DNA from: Kiritimatiellota bacterium B12222
Lineage (GTDB): Bacteria; Verrucomicrobiota; Kiritimatiellia; SS1-B-03-39; UBA6053
NCBI GenBank assembly: GCA_029719485.1
Contig: CP120722.1
Span: 744,001-808,000, forward strand
Direction: 5' to 3'
Length of the DNA stretch: 64,000 nt
Shown: piece by piece, positions 18,293 to 27,793 of the stretch
Position numbering within the stretch: position 1 is the stretch's first letter
Layout of the letters: the number at the start of each line of letters is the position of its first letter
The notes under the pieces: generated by a model
What the model was told of the DNA's origin: nothing
The model's database searches: none
Seen by the model: the letters and a program-made list of their open reading frames with translations, nothing else
Program-made: the position numbers and the translations under genes

Positions 18293-19531
18293 TTAATGAC
18301 CGTGGCCAGCATGAGGATCCATATCTTGGGTCATCATGATCGCTTTTAAAGTGAATGCGCCTTCTCGAACATAGGGGTCGCCTGAGTTGAGTCCGTGCAG
18401 AATTTGAACCTGGGTGTCGTCGGATGCTCCAAGGGTCACTTCGGTGGTTATGAATTCAGAGCCGGAAGGGATGAATACCACATTTTCATTTCCGATGCGT
18501 TGCACGGCAGAACGGGGAATCACTACGTCAAGTTCCTCTTCACTACTGCGGGGATGTACGGTGGCAAACAAACCCGGAATCCAGTCCCCAGAACTGTTGT
18601 CCACTTCTAAGCGAGCGGTCAGGGTGCGACGTTCGGGATCTGCGAAAGGGGTAAACAAGATGACTTCGCCACTGCTGTGCAGATTTCGTCGCGTATCCAT
18701 AAGTTCCATTCGTTCTCCCAGCTTCACTTTCACATTGCTGCTTGGCGGGACAGAAGCGTCAACCCAAACTGATGTTAGATCGGCCAAGGTGAGTACACTG
18801 GTATCGGCATCCACGTGTTCGCCATTGGTTAAATGTCGTTCAATGATGGTGCCAGCCATGGGGGCGCGCAAGGGATAGGAGGTGAGGGCTGATTCCGAAT
18901 TATTTTTTAAGTCGGTGATCGCTTGGGCATCTAACCCAAGGGCGAGAAGTTTCTGCGTGGCGCTTTGGAGATTGATGTGAGCTTCGACCGCGGCCTGATC
19001 TGCGGTTAACACATCTTCGATGGAATTCACCTGTTCTTCACGCAAACGTTGTTCGCGAATGCGGCGGGTGTTGGTGAGTTCATAACGTGCAGAAGCGGCT
19101 AAGAAATTTGATTTGATATCTGCCAATTCCCGACTTTCAATCAGAGCCAAGGTCTGACCTTTTTTGACCAGATCGCCTACCCGAACATTTACCTTTGCGA
19201 CCACTCCTGAAACCTTAGGTACCAGGTGTACTAAACGGTCTTGATTAAATCCGACTTCGGCCGGAAAGGATTCTGTGGCGGCGAGAAAACCAGGGCCGGC
19301 GTGGGCGATAATTGCGCCCGAAGCTGCTTGAGTGTTTTCATGTTCGCCATGGTCATGGCCTTCGTGATCGTCGTGGTCGTGACCTGCATGGTCGTCGTGA
19401 TTATGAGGGACGTCCACTTCAGTAGTTGCATGATCATGGCCTGCATGGTCGTCGTGATCGTGTGGTTCTTGGGCGAACAGCGAAAGTGAAAACAAGATGG
19501 TGAAAAGTGAAATGAATCGATTAGGGTGCAT
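18293..19531 (-). CDS. Periplasmic adaptor of metal RND pump (CzcB type), His-rich N-terminus
   Basis: A 412-residue membrane fusion protein. After a signal peptide (cleavage after LFA near residue 20) comes a stretch of about 45 residues with repeated DDHAGHDH-type blocks, then a lipoyl-like/hairpin core (VVAKVNVRVGDLVKKGQTL), a beta-barrel (PLRAPMAGTIIERHL) and a membrane-proximal domain. The protein ends with another HAGHGH. The His/Asp repeats probably bind metal ions in the periplasm and pass them to the pump. Its ATG lies within the last codons of the outer-membrane gene (11-base overlap). Confidence 0.92.
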   Translation of the reverse strand: MHPNRFISLFTILFSLSLFAQEPHDHDDHAGHDHATTEVDVPHNHDDHAGHDHDDHEGHDHGEHENTQAASGAIIAHAGPGFLAATESFPAEVGFNQDRLVHLVPKVSGVVAKVNVRVGDLVKKGQTLALIESRELADIKSNFLAASARYELTNTRRIREQRLREEQVNSIEDVLTADQAAVEAHINLQSATQKLLALGLDAQAITDLKNNSESALTSYPLRAPMAGTIIERHLTNGEHVDADTSVLTLADLTSVWVDASVPPSSNVKVKLGERMELMDTRRNLHSSGEVILFTPFADPERRTLTARLEVDNSSGDWIPGLFATVHPRSSEEELDVVIPRSAVQRIGNENVVFIPSGSEFITTEVTLGASDDTQVQILHGLNSGDPYVREGAFTLKAIMMTQDMDPHAGHGH

Positions 19532-20795
19532 GGGGAAACTCCTCAGGTTGAAAAGGGGGAAAAGATAAGGGGCTTAAATAGTGAAGGTCTGCGAGGGCGA
19601 GGTAGAGGACTTTACGCGCATCCACTTGTTCGCAACGCATGTCGAGTACGAGTTGGTTCGCATCCAGAAAGTCGAGTAAACCACTGCGGCCTTCTTTATA
19701 AGAAATGGATACGGCACGTTGATGATTCTCGGTGGTCGGAATTATTTTTGAGGACAGGGTTTGCACCCGATTCAAGGCATTCTCGAAAGCGCCCAGTGCT
19801 TCAGCGAGTTCGGCATCAAGTTCCAACTGTTTGGCTTTAAGATCCTCGGTGAGTGCTTGAGCTTCTAGTTGTGTGGCTTTTTGTTCCGCACGATTTCGAT
19901 TCCATATCGGTAAGGGAAGTTGAAGGCCCAGGACATAGGACTGGGTATCGTCTTCCTCAAACTGTTGCCATCCGGCGAACAGTTCGAGTTCGGGCCAAAC
20001 CGCAGCTTTAGATAATTGAATCTGGGCATTGGCATGTTGAATGGATGCATCGAGTGCGGTGATCTCTGGATGAGTTTCGAGGAGCTCATTGGACTCGGTA
20101 CGGATATGGGCTTCGATGGAAAGCGCATCTGCGGGCAGATGAAATTCCTCTGGAGCCAGGCCCCACATGGACATCAACCGATTATGCGTAAGGGCCGCAT
20201 GCCGTTGCGCCGTTTTTAATGCCAAGCTGGCTTGGGCTTGGGCAATTTGCACCCGATTCAATTGGGGAGGAGCCCCTTTCCCCGCGTCGATCCGTTTTTG
20301 AACCGCATCAAGGGTTTGGGTTGCAAGCTCTAGAAAATCTTCAGCGACCGAAACTTCAGCCGCCGCTGCTGCGGCATCTACATACTGAACGATGGTTTGA
20401 TGTAGCAGTTGTCTTTCGCGCACTTGATGTTCGCGTTCGAGTTGGGTGAGTGCCGTTTCGGATTCCAAGCGAAGGCTTTTGCGAAAGCCGGGGAGGGCAA
20501 TGGGTTGGGCTATGAGCACTTCATAGCTGGCTTGATCCATTCCTTGATTGTCACGGTCGATTTCCTCGGCAGAGATTTCAAGGCTGGGATTAAGGGTGGC
20601 GGTGGATTGTTCACCTTGGGCTGCCGAAGCGCCTAAGCGATGTTGACTCGCCTGCAAACTGGGATGATAACGAAGGGTATTCGCCAACGCCGTCGATAGC
20701 AGTAAGGGGCTGGAACCGGGGGATTCTGAAAATCCAACGGGTAAAAAGAAAGAGAGAGAAAGGGCAAGATACGCTGCCCGGGGGCGATAAATCAT
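19521..20795 (-). CDS. Outer-membrane efflux channel (CzcC/TolC type)
   Basis: A 424-residue outer-membrane factor with signal peptide (MIYRPRAAYLALS..., cleavage after GFS) and two OEP repeats rich in long alpha-helices (ALANTLRYHPSLQASQHR; ETHPEITALDASIQHANAQI). The PLPIWNRNRAEQKAT segment is characteristic of CzcC-like channels. ATG 20795 is chosen because AGGAG lies ten bases upstream; the longer frame would put 15 extra residues before the signal peptide. First structural gene of the efflux operon. Confidence 0.9.
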   Translation of the reverse strand: MIYRPRAAYLALSLSFFLPVGFSESPGSSPLLLSTALANTLRYHPSLQASQHRLGASAAQGEQSTATLNPSLEISAEEIDRDNQGMDQASYEVLIAQPIALPGFRKSLRLESETALTQLEREHQVRERQLLHQTIVQYVDAAAAAAEVSVAEDFLELATQTLDAVQKRIDAGKGAPPQLNRVQIAQAQASLALKTAQRHAALTHNRLMSMWGLAPEEFHLPADALSIEAHIRTESNELLETHPEITALDASIQHANAQIQLSKAAVWPELELFAGWQQFEEDDTQSYVLGLQLPLPIWNRNRAEQKATQLEAQALTEDLKAKQLELDAELAEALGAFENALNRVQTLSSKIIPTTENHQRAVSISYKEGRSGLLDFLDANQLVLDMRCEQVDARKVLYLALADLHYLSPLSFPPFQPEEFPHAP

Positions 20796-20876
20796 AAGAG
20801 GTCTCCTGAAAGAGAGAAAAATAAAAACAGAGATCATCACAGCTAGCTGTGATGGGGGGGATTCAGGAGAGGCGTA

Positions 20877-21314
20877 TCAAATACGCAAACAAATCATGCT
20901 ACGCAAAGCGGGTAGCGATTTGTTGGGAGCATCGAAGGATGCATAGGTCGGCATTTCGCGAATCGGTAGATCCGTGAGTATATCTTGGTAGCTCAAAACC
21001 ATGTGGAGAGCAGGTTCGCAGATCAGTTTCTGCGATGAGAACGAAACCAGAGGATAGCCGTCTAAAAATAAAGGAATGTCTACGCAACTCGCTGCTCTAA
21101 AACAGGGGGAGTCCGTCGCTTCACTACAATGGATGTGTTCCACCGTATCCGAGGTCAGGTGGACGGGCACTGACGTATGCTTCGATGAAATTTCAACGCC
21201 AGCAGAGCCTGAATCTCCAATACACAAGGATAGTCCAGCCAAACCGGAGGTGGAGAAAAGGAGGCTTAAGCCCAATGCAAGGGCAAGCTTTAGGCTGGAA
21301 CACAAGGAATGCAT
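20877..21314 (-). CDS. Small exported Cys/His protein at head of efflux operon
   Basis: A 145-residue protein with a signal peptide (residues 7-26) and a short mature part with conserved-looking metal ligands: CIGD, HIHCSEA, SPCFRAASCVDIPLFLDG. It lies 81 bases upstream of the channel gene on the same strand. Small cysteine-containing exported proteins of this sort (compare CzcI/CzcE-like positions) often begin metal efflux operons and may sense or buffer the metal. The family is not formally recognised, so the role is inferred from position. Confidence 0.6.
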   Translation of the reverse strand: MHSLCSSLKLALALGLSLLFSTSGLAGLSLCIGDSGSAGVEISSKHTSVPVHLTSDTVEHIHCSEATDSPCFRAASCVDIPLFLDGYPLVSFSSQKLICEPALHMVLSYQDILTDLPIREMPTYASFDAPNKSLPALRSMICLRI

Positions 21315-21406
21315 ATTTGAGACCTAACCGATAAGCTGAATTATTGCAACCCAACGATTCACGGCTTTGATAAGTGTCGCGAACTTTTTTTAGGCAAAAA
21401 TGTTTT

Positions 21407-21613
21407 ATCGGGCAGGATGCCCTCGCTCCGGGTTGGGCGGTGGTGGGTGTTTTGGTTTGGTTTTAGGAATCGGGCAGGGATGCCCTCGTTCCGGGTTGGA
21501 GAGTCTTTTTTTTTGTTTTGGTTTTGGGAATCGGGCAGGGATGCCCTCGCTCCGGGTTGGGCGGGGGCGGGTGTTTTGGTTTGGGGAAACTGGAGCGAGG
21601 GCATCCTGCCCGA
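21407..21613. repeat. Repeat family A, three direct copies and one inverted copy
   Basis: The 21315-21617 gap contains the same ATCGGGCAGG(G)ATGCCCTCGC unit as at 12.5 kb, three times in direct orientation (from 21407) and once inverted at 21590-21613. The last direct and the inverted copy can pair over more than 20 bp, and the inverted copy is followed by six Ts just before the helicase stop codon. Filler sequence (GTTTTGGTTTGG) is shared with the 12.5-kb locus. Confidence 0.9.
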
Positions 21614-21617
21614 TTTT

Positions 21618-24600
21618 TTAGAGTTCCAGCAGACCTTTTACATCGTCCCAACTGAGACTGTTCATGACGGCTTCGTCGCCTTCGAGGGCGGCTTCGATGA
21701 TTTCCCGTTTTTGGTCCTGCATGCGGGCGACTTGGGCTTCGACGGTATTTCTGGAAATCAGTTTCATGGCGTAGACGGTCTTTTCTTGACCGATACGGTG
21801 AGCGCGGTCGGTAGCTTGATCTTCGACCGCTGGATTCCACCAAGGATCAAAATGGATCACCACATCCGCGCCCGTGAGATTGAGTCCGGTGCCGCCCGCT
21901 TTGAGACTGATGAGGAATACGGGAATTTCGGGAGTGTCGTTAAATTTGTGCACCAACTCCTGGCGATTTTTGGTGCCACCATCGAGATACAGGTAGTCGA
22001 TTTCCTTTTCGGATAACACGGTTTTCAGAATGCCGAGCATGGAGGTGAATTGACTGAACACGAGCACGCGATGTCCGCCGTCGATGACTTCGTTGAGTAG
22101 TTCTAAGAAACTCTCCAGTTTGCCACTGTGGGCAATTTCCGCGGGTTCACCCGTGAGCAAGGCGGGGTGACCACAAATCTGACGCAACTTCATAAGCCCT
22201 TGCAAAACGGCCAATTTGGATTTCCCACTTTCGGCATCGGCTTGAACCGCGGCTTTCACGTCGTCGTATAGCTTCTGTTGTACTGGAGAGAGGTCGCAGT
22301 AGACGCGACGTTCCAAACGGGGTGGCAAATCTTTGGCCACATCTTGTTTGAGTCGACGCAGGAGAAAGGGTTTCAATTTCTTACGCAGTACGTTCATGGC
22401 GGTGGCGGCTCCGGGTCCACCGGAACCAATCAGCGTGCCAAAGCGTTTTTTGAAATCGCTTTCGGATCCCAAATATCCGGGCATCAGGAAATCCATGAGC
22501 GACCACAAATCGCGCACCTGATTTTCTACGGGAGTACCCGTAAGCACCACTTTGGCTCCCGCTTGTAATTTTTTGGCCGCCAAGGCATTTTTGGTGCCGG
22601 GATTTTTGATGTGTTGGGCTTCGTCCAAGACCAACGCGGCCCATTGTACAGGCTCTGCATACTTGAGGTCGCGACGCAACATGCCGTAGGACAGGATTAC
22701 CAAGTCAACCTCTTCAATGCGTTTCCATAAAGGAGCCCGTTTGGAGCCCATGATGGGTAGCACCCGAATGCCGGGTAAAAATTTCTGGGCTTCTTCTGAC
22801 CAGTTTTCCACCAGCGAAGAGGGGCAAACTACGAGAGCGGGCATGCCTTGAGATTCGGGTTTGATGCGTTCCAAGGAAAGCCATGCCAGGGTTTGTAAGG
22901 TTTTTCCCAGACCCATGTCGTCGCCCAAAATACCGCCATATCCGCCTTTTTCGAGCAAACGCAACCAACGAATGCCACTATCCTGATAAGGACGTAAGAT
23001 TTTTGCGAGTTCGGGGCGCAAATCGACTGGTTCGAGGGTGACTTCCTGATTTTGGGAGGCGGCTTCGGCCATCCAAGCATCATCTTGCGACACGGGAATT
23101 CCGCTGTCTTTTTCGAGCAAGGATTGAATATATCCGCAGGCGCGTTTGGGCACTTGCAAAGAGCCATCGGCTGCCGGTTTGGCTTCGCGCACTGCATCCA
23201 CAATGGCTTCGGTTTGTTTGCGGGGCAACAGCACAAAGCGGTCACCTACTTTGAGATAATCCTCTCCCTTATCTAGGGCTTTGCGCAGGGCACCTTCGGT
23301 AATGGAGTCACCTAAATGATCGCGGAGGGTGAGTTCCATGCGGAACCATTCGGGGGTGTCAGATTCTTTGAAGTCCATGCGGGCAAGCAACATGCCGGCG
23401 CGATTGGCGACTTCTTCGAGGTTTCCGGTGAGCTCAATTTCCCAGCCTTGGGGTTCCAAGTCATAACGAACGGTGGAGAGTAAGTTGAGAATGGGGGTTT
23501 GACCTTCTACCGTTCCCAGTCGATCGCCGGAACTGGCTTCAAAGCCCAGGTTGCGCAATTTAGTCAATGCGATTTCTTCTGCCTGCAGATTTCGTCCGCC
23601 GTATCCCAAGGGATTTTCGGGATCGGGGAGGGCACAAATCCGGTCTGAATCGGGTCCGCAGGCCAAAACTTCGACCTCACCATAGCGGGCATGGAGTACG
23701 CCACTGACAAATTGCAGGCCGCCTTTGAGTCGGAGATGAAAAGGAGGCGTGATCTGACTTTCGCTGAAGCTATCGAGTCCCACGCGATTATCGACCAACA
23801 TTTTTTGTTCTAATTCGGGCAATTGTTCCTTCAGAAAACTCATGACCTTTTCGCGGGGGATGCGAATGGGGCCGGAGCAGAGCCCTTGGAGTTCAGCAGG
23901 GGGAACGGCTTCCAGGGGCCAGGCGTTTTCGCCCGAAATCACCCAGCCAAAGGTAGGGGCCAGCGCCAGCAAAGGCGAGCTGCCGGCGGGAGGCGGTTTA
24001 GGCAGGTCCATTTGCAGGTTGAGCATCAATTCGCCACTTTTCCGGTCCAAATCAACGGTGAGCATAGGCAGTACGGCCTTTTCATGCAGAGAAAGCGGAG
24101 TGGGCCAGTCCATGATTTTAAAACCTTCAGGACTGCGAAACTGGAAAATTTGGGCCAAGTCGGCTCCTTTGACGGGGAAAACGGGTGGCAATTTTTGTCC
24201 ACAAACATCTTCTAAGAGCGCCAACATGCGTTGATCGGCCTTGGACAATTTCAAGACTTGGCCGGGATGTAGTTGGTCTGGCCGACGGATACGGCCCTCG
24301 ACTTCGATGGCGGGAACCACGAAAACTTCATCTTTCATCAATTCTTGTAGCCAGTTGCGTCTCAAATTGAGGTGAAGTTTGGCGTCAACCCCACCTGCAC
24401 CCAATTTACGAAAATGGCGTCGTCGTTCCGGCTCTATTTCCTGACTTTTATCGATGCGTTCGGCCCGTTCGGCCATGGGATCCGCATTTTCAGCCCGCCA
24501 AGCCAGCATGACGGCAATGATATGACCACAAATCATGCCTTCCTGACGGTTGATGCGACAGGGGCAATTGGAGTCGGGACGTCCTTGGGCATCGACTTTA

Positions 24601-24761
24601 AAGCGCGTGATTTGCGAGCGGTCACGAATAGAGATCCGGCCTTCGAATTGGCCTTCTTTTTCGGTGAAATGTTCGACTTTATCGGCTTCAAACCATGATT
24701 TACCCTCCTGGTAGTAGGTGGGCGTGGTCCATTTTTGTAAAGCATCGAGAGAAATTTGCAT
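21618..24761 (-). CDS. SNF2-family helicase with SWIM zinc finger
   Basis: A 1047-residue protein. Near residues 60-80 is a SWIM-type zinc site (CPCRIN...MICGHIIA). A middle region of about 450 residues is poorly conserved. The C-terminal 450 residues form a complete Swi2/Snf2 ATPase: ILGDDMGLGKTLQTLAWL (motif I), DEAQHIKNP (motif II), LTGTPVEN (motif III), SLKAGGTGLNLT (motif V), and AHRIGQ (motif VI). Bacterial proteins of this plan (HepA/RapA-like SWIM-SNF2) move along DNA or displace bound proteins, perhaps RNA polymerase. It stands alone. Confidence 0.9.
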   Translation of the reverse strand: MQISLDALQKWTTPTYYQEGKSWFEADKVEHFTEKEGQFEGRISIRDRSQITRFKVDAQGRPDSNCPCRINRQEGMICGHIIAVMLAWRAENADPMAERAERIDKSQEIEPERRRHFRKLGAGGVDAKLHLNLRRNWLQELMKDEVFVVPAIEVEGRIRRPDQLHPGQVLKLSKADQRMLALLEDVCGQKLPPVFPVKGADLAQIFQFRSPEGFKIMDWPTPLSLHEKAVLPMLTVDLDRKSGELMLNLQMDLPKPPPAGSSPLLALAPTFGWVISGENAWPLEAVPPAELQGLCSGPIRIPREKVMSFLKEQLPELEQKMLVDNRVGLDSFSESQITPPFHLRLKGGLQFVSGVLHARYGEVEVLACGPDSDRICALPDPENPLGYGGRNLQAEEIALTKLRNLGFEASSGDRLGTVEGQTPILNLLSTVRYDLEPQGWEIELTGNLEEVANRAGMLLARMDFKESDTPEWFRMELTLRDHLGDSITEGALRKALDKGEDYLKVGDRFVLLPRKQTEAIVDAVREAKPAADGSLQVPKRACGYIQSLLEKDSGIPVSQDDAWMAEAASQNQEVTLEPVDLRPELAKILRPYQDSGIRWLRLLEKGGYGGILGDDMGLGKTLQTLAWLSLERIKPESQGMPALVVCPSSLVENWSEEAQKFLPGIRVLPIMGSKRAPLWKRIEEVDLVILSYGMLRRDLKYAEPVQWAALVLDEAQHIKNPGTKNALAAKKLQAGAKVVLTGTPVENQVRDLWSLMDFLMPGYLGSESDFKKRFGTLIGSGGPGAATAMNVLRKKLKPFLLRRLKQDVAKDLPPRLERRVYCDLSPVQQKLYDDVKAAVQADAESGKSKLAVLQGLMKLRQICGHPALLTGEPAEIAHSGKLESFLELLNEVIDGGHRVLVFSQFTSMLGILKTVLSEKEIDYLYLDGGTKNRQELVHKFNDTPEIPVFLISLKAGGTGLNLTGADVVIHFDPWWNPAVEDQATDRAHRIGQEKTVYAMKLISRNTVEAQVARMQDQKREIIEAALEGDEAVMNSLSWDDVKGLLEL

Positions 24762-25066
24762 TCGGGGCGGTTATCCATAAATTCACATGATTACCATGAA
24801 GATCATGAAGAAATTGAAGCTACAGATTCGGTTTCAGCACGGCCTTATGGCAAAAGGTTTACAAAAGGGGCATAAATGCGCATATCGGGACTTATTGGGT
24901 GAAATAAACCAATTTCCTTTAGCTGAGATGCTCTTTTGGAAAGCAAGGGGCTATTAAAGGTCTTTGCCGAACAAGCCCGTAGGAAGCTGAACTCGTCAAA
25001 GGTAGAGCTGAGGCTGGGAGAAATGGTTTTAAACGTGCTGAGGGGTGATACACGGCATATTGAATC

Positions 25067-25081
25067 TTCCGATGATCGGAA
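25067..25081. promoter_or_regulatory. Dyad TTCCGA-N3-TCGGAA, copy 1, upstream of nqrA
   Basis: TTCCGATGATCGGAA is a perfect six-base inverted repeat with a three-base spacer. An identical-arm copy lies 32 bases downstream, about three helical turns away, and a CCCTATAGGG palindrome sits between them. The arrangement suggests cooperative binding of a dimeric regulator ahead of the nqr operon. The rest of the 24762-25195 gap shows no gene. Confidence 0.55.
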
Positions 25082-25098
25082 ATGAACCCTATAGGGAT

Positions 25099-25113
25099 TT
25101 CCGAAGCTCGGAA
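25099..25113. promoter_or_regulatory. Dyad TTCCGA-N3-TCGGAA, copy 2, upstream of nqrA
   Basis: TTCCGAAGCTCGGAA repeats the arms of the copy at 25067. It ends four bases before TTGACA (25118-25123), a candidate -35 box; the -10 region is not clear. The nqrA start follows about 80 bases later behind an AGGA ribosome site. Confidence 0.55.
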
Positions 25114-25195
25114 GTGTTTGACAAACGAATTCCTCCTATTATTGTGTGCTCGTTTTAATTCGTTAAAAGCTTAACAATTTTCATAGGACGGGCTA

Positions 25196-26569
25196 ATGAG
25201 CGCCGATTTTACCATTTCTAAAGGACTGAATCTTCCCATGCTGGGTGCACCTGGCACGGAGATCAGGAAAGTATCCAGTAAGGGAACGATCTCCGTTTTT
25301 CCCTCTGAATTTCAGAAAGTGAAGTTCAAGAGCCTCGTAGAAGAAGGCGCAAAAGTTGCACGGGGGACTAAACTCGCCCGTCGGAAGGACCTCGAAGGTT
25401 TCTTTGTATGTTCTCCGGTTTCAGGGACCGTAAAAGCAGTCAATTTGGGTGAACGCCGTTCGCTGAAAGAGATCGTTATTGAGTCTGATGGTTCTGATGC
25501 GGCTGAAAACTTCCATAGTTTTACGGTCGATGGCATTTTGCGGGCGAAAGCTGAAAACGTGATGTCGGTGTTATTGGAGTCCGGATTGTTGGGGTTGATT
25601 CGTCAACGTCCCTTTAATCGTATTGCCAATCCGGCAGACAAACCCAAGTCTATTTTTGTCAACGGCATGGCCACTGCGCCTTTCCGTCCTGATGCCCACA
25701 TTTTGGCGCAAGGCAAAGCAGATGCAGTACAAATTGCCTTAAATGCGCTGACCTTATTCACCGATGGTCCGGTTCACTTGAACTTGGATGCGGCTGCGAA
25801 AGACAGCAAAGATTGCTTAACGGAAGCGGCTCATGTGCAGGTAAACTACTTTAATGGTCCCCATCCCTCGGGCAACACCAGTACTCACATTCATAACCTC
25901 GACCCGATTCTGCCCGGAGACACGGTGTGGACCTTGCGGGTTTCTGATTTGGTTCGCATAGGCGAACTGCTGTTGACCGGATTGATTCCGAATGAGCAAC
26001 GGATTGTATTGTCGGGTGAAGGATTCAAAGAATCCCATCGTGGCTATGTAGATGTACCTACGGGAATTGCGTTGGCAGATGTGTTGGAAGGTGCCTTGGC
26101 AGAAGGTGAGTCCCGCATTATTCGCGGGGACACTCTTGCAGGTGAAGCGGTCAACGTTGCTGACACCGGAATTTTCTATTACGACCAAGGTTTCGTGGCA
26201 TTGCCTGAAGATCGTGAGCGTTATTTGATGGGTTGGTACGCACCGGCCTTAGATCAGTACTCCGCTCATAAAGTGGCCCCGAGTCATTGGTTGAAAAATA
26301 AATTGTTCCATTTTGGTACCAACCTGCGCGGTGGACATCGTGCCATGGTGATGACCGGAATTTACGACGCATACGTCACATTAGACATCATGGTGGATCC
26401 TTTGATTCGCGCCTGTATTGCCAATGAAACGGAAGATGCGATTGCGATGGGGATTTTAGAAAGTGATCCTGAAGATTTCGCCCTCTGTACCTTTGTCTGT
26501 CCCTCCAAAACTGATTTCGGGAAAATTATTTCCGAGACCCTCGACCTGATTGAACAGGAAGGATTCTAA
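25196..26569 (+). CDS. nqrA: Na+-translocating NADH:quinone reductase subunit A
   Basis: A 457-residue subunit, normal length. It begins with the barrel-sandwich-like FTISKGLNLPMLG and has the family sequence RPFNRIANPADKPKSIFVN and FFGTNLRGGHRAMV-like C-terminal block (FHFGTNLRGGHRA). NqrA is the peripheral cytoplasmic subunit next to the quinone site. It is the first gene of an uninterrupted nqrABCDEF operon; nqrB starts directly at the next base. An AGGACG ribosome site precedes the ATG. Confidence 0.97.
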   Translation: MSADFTISKGLNLPMLGAPGTEIRKVSSKGTISVFPSEFQKVKFKSLVEEGAKVARGTKLARRKDLEGFFVCSPVSGTVKAVNLGERRSLKEIVIESDGSDAAENFHSFTVDGILRAKAENVMSVLLESGLLGLIRQRPFNRIANPADKPKSIFVNGMATAPFRPDAHILAQGKADAVQIALNALTLFTDGPVHLNLDAAAKDSKDCLTEAAHVQVNYFNGPHPSGNTSTHIHNLDPILPGDTVWTLRVSDLVRIGELLLTGLIPNEQRIVLSGEGFKESHRGYVDVPTGIALADVLEGALAEGESRIIRGDTLAGEAVNVADTGIFYYDQGFVALPEDRERYLMGWYAPALDQYSAHKVAPSHWLKNKLFHFGTNLRGGHRAMVMTGIYDAYVTLDIMVDPLIRACIANETEDAIAMGILESDPEDFALCTFVCPSKTDFGKIISETLDLIEQEGF

Positions 26570-27793
26570 ATGAAAGACTTTAAAAAAATCATTGAAGAGA
26601 AACACGATTCGATCCGTTCCCTATTTGAAGAGGGCGGAAAGTTCGAAAAATGGTATCCGCTGTTTGAAGCGCAAGATACTTTCGCCCTGACCCCCCCCGA
26701 CACTACCAAAGGAATGACGCACGTTCGTGACGGCGTTGATCTGAAACGAGTGATGTTTACGGTTGTGGTTGCCTTGATCCCTTGTTTGCTCTGGGGAATG
26801 TTTAATGCCGGGTATCAATATTATGATGCCAGTGGCATTGAAGCCAATTTGTTTACCATGATGATTCGTGGTTCATGGATTGTGATGCCCATCATCCTGA
26901 CCTCCTATATATTTGGAGGAATTTGGGAAGTCGCCTTTGCGGTGATTCGAAAACATGAAATCAACGAAGGATTTTTGGTCACGGGGCTCCTGTTTCCCTT
27001 AACCTTACCTCCCAGTATTGCCTTATGGCAGGTGGCTGTAGGGATTAGTTTCGGAGTTGTGGTGGGTAAAGAAGTCTTCGGTGGTACCGGATTTAACATT
27101 TTGAACCCCGCGTTGACGGCCCGGGCTTACCTGTTCTTTGCACATGCAAAAGATATGACCGGTGAAGTTTGGACCTTGGCAAAAGACGGCGCCACCGGCG
27201 CGACGCCATTGGGCTTAGGTGCATCGTTTGGTGGTGAAGGCTTGGACGTGAAAGCGGCTTTGGCTGATCGTGGATTTACCTTTGGACGCATGTTCAGTGG
27301 ACTCGAGCCCGGAAGTATTGGTGAAACCGCCGTTATTCCTATTTTAATTGGTGCAGCCATTTTGATTGTCACCGGAGTGGGATCATGGCGGATTATGGCC
27401 GGAGCCTGCGCAGGACTGGGGGCAACTGCAATTCTCATGAATTTGATGCCCATCGAAGGACAGGAAGCGGGTGAAATTGTACAGTTCACCACCTGGACAC
27501 AAATTCCATTCCTTTATCATTTTGTCATGGGCTCCTTCCTGTTTGGAACGGTGTTTATGGCGACCGACCCGGTATCCGCCGCCTCTACCAATATCGGTAA
27601 GTGGATTTACGGTGCGCTGATTGGGGTCGTCACTGTTTTGGTACGGGTAACCAACCCTGGTTTCCCCGAAGGAGTAATGCTCGCGATTCTGTTTATGAAC
27701 GTCATGGCTCCAATGATCGATTATTACGTGGTGCAAGCGCACATCAAAAACCGCAACGCCAAGCTTCGGAAGTTCTCTTATGCAAAAGGATGA
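26570..27793 (+). CDS. nqrB: Na+-translocating NADH:quinone reductase subunit B
   Basis: A 407-residue integral membrane subunit with about ten helices. The flavinylation motif DGATGATPLG near residue 208 carries the Thr that accepts covalent FMN from ApbE. NqrB holds riboflavin/FMN and forms the main sodium path and the ubiquinone pocket together with NqrA. The stop overlaps the nqrC start by 14 bases. Confidence 0.97.
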   Translation: MKDFKKIIEEKHDSIRSLFEEGGKFEKWYPLFEAQDTFALTPPDTTKGMTHVRDGVDLKRVMFTVVVALIPCLLWGMFNAGYQYYDASGIEANLFTMMIRGSWIVMPIILTSYIFGGIWEVAFAVIRKHEINEGFLVTGLLFPLTLPPSIALWQVAVGISFGVVVGKEVFGGTGFNILNPALTARAYLFFAHAKDMTGEVWTLAKDGATGATPLGLGASFGGEGLDVKAALADRGFTFGRMFSGLEPGSIGETAVIPILIGAAILIVTGVGSWRIMAGACAGLGATAILMNLMPIEGQEAGEIVQFTTWTQIPFLYHFVMGSFLFGTVFMATDPVSAASTNIGKWIYGALIGVVTVLVRVTNPGFPEGVMLAILFMNVMAPMIDYYVVQAHIKNRNAKLRKFSYAKG

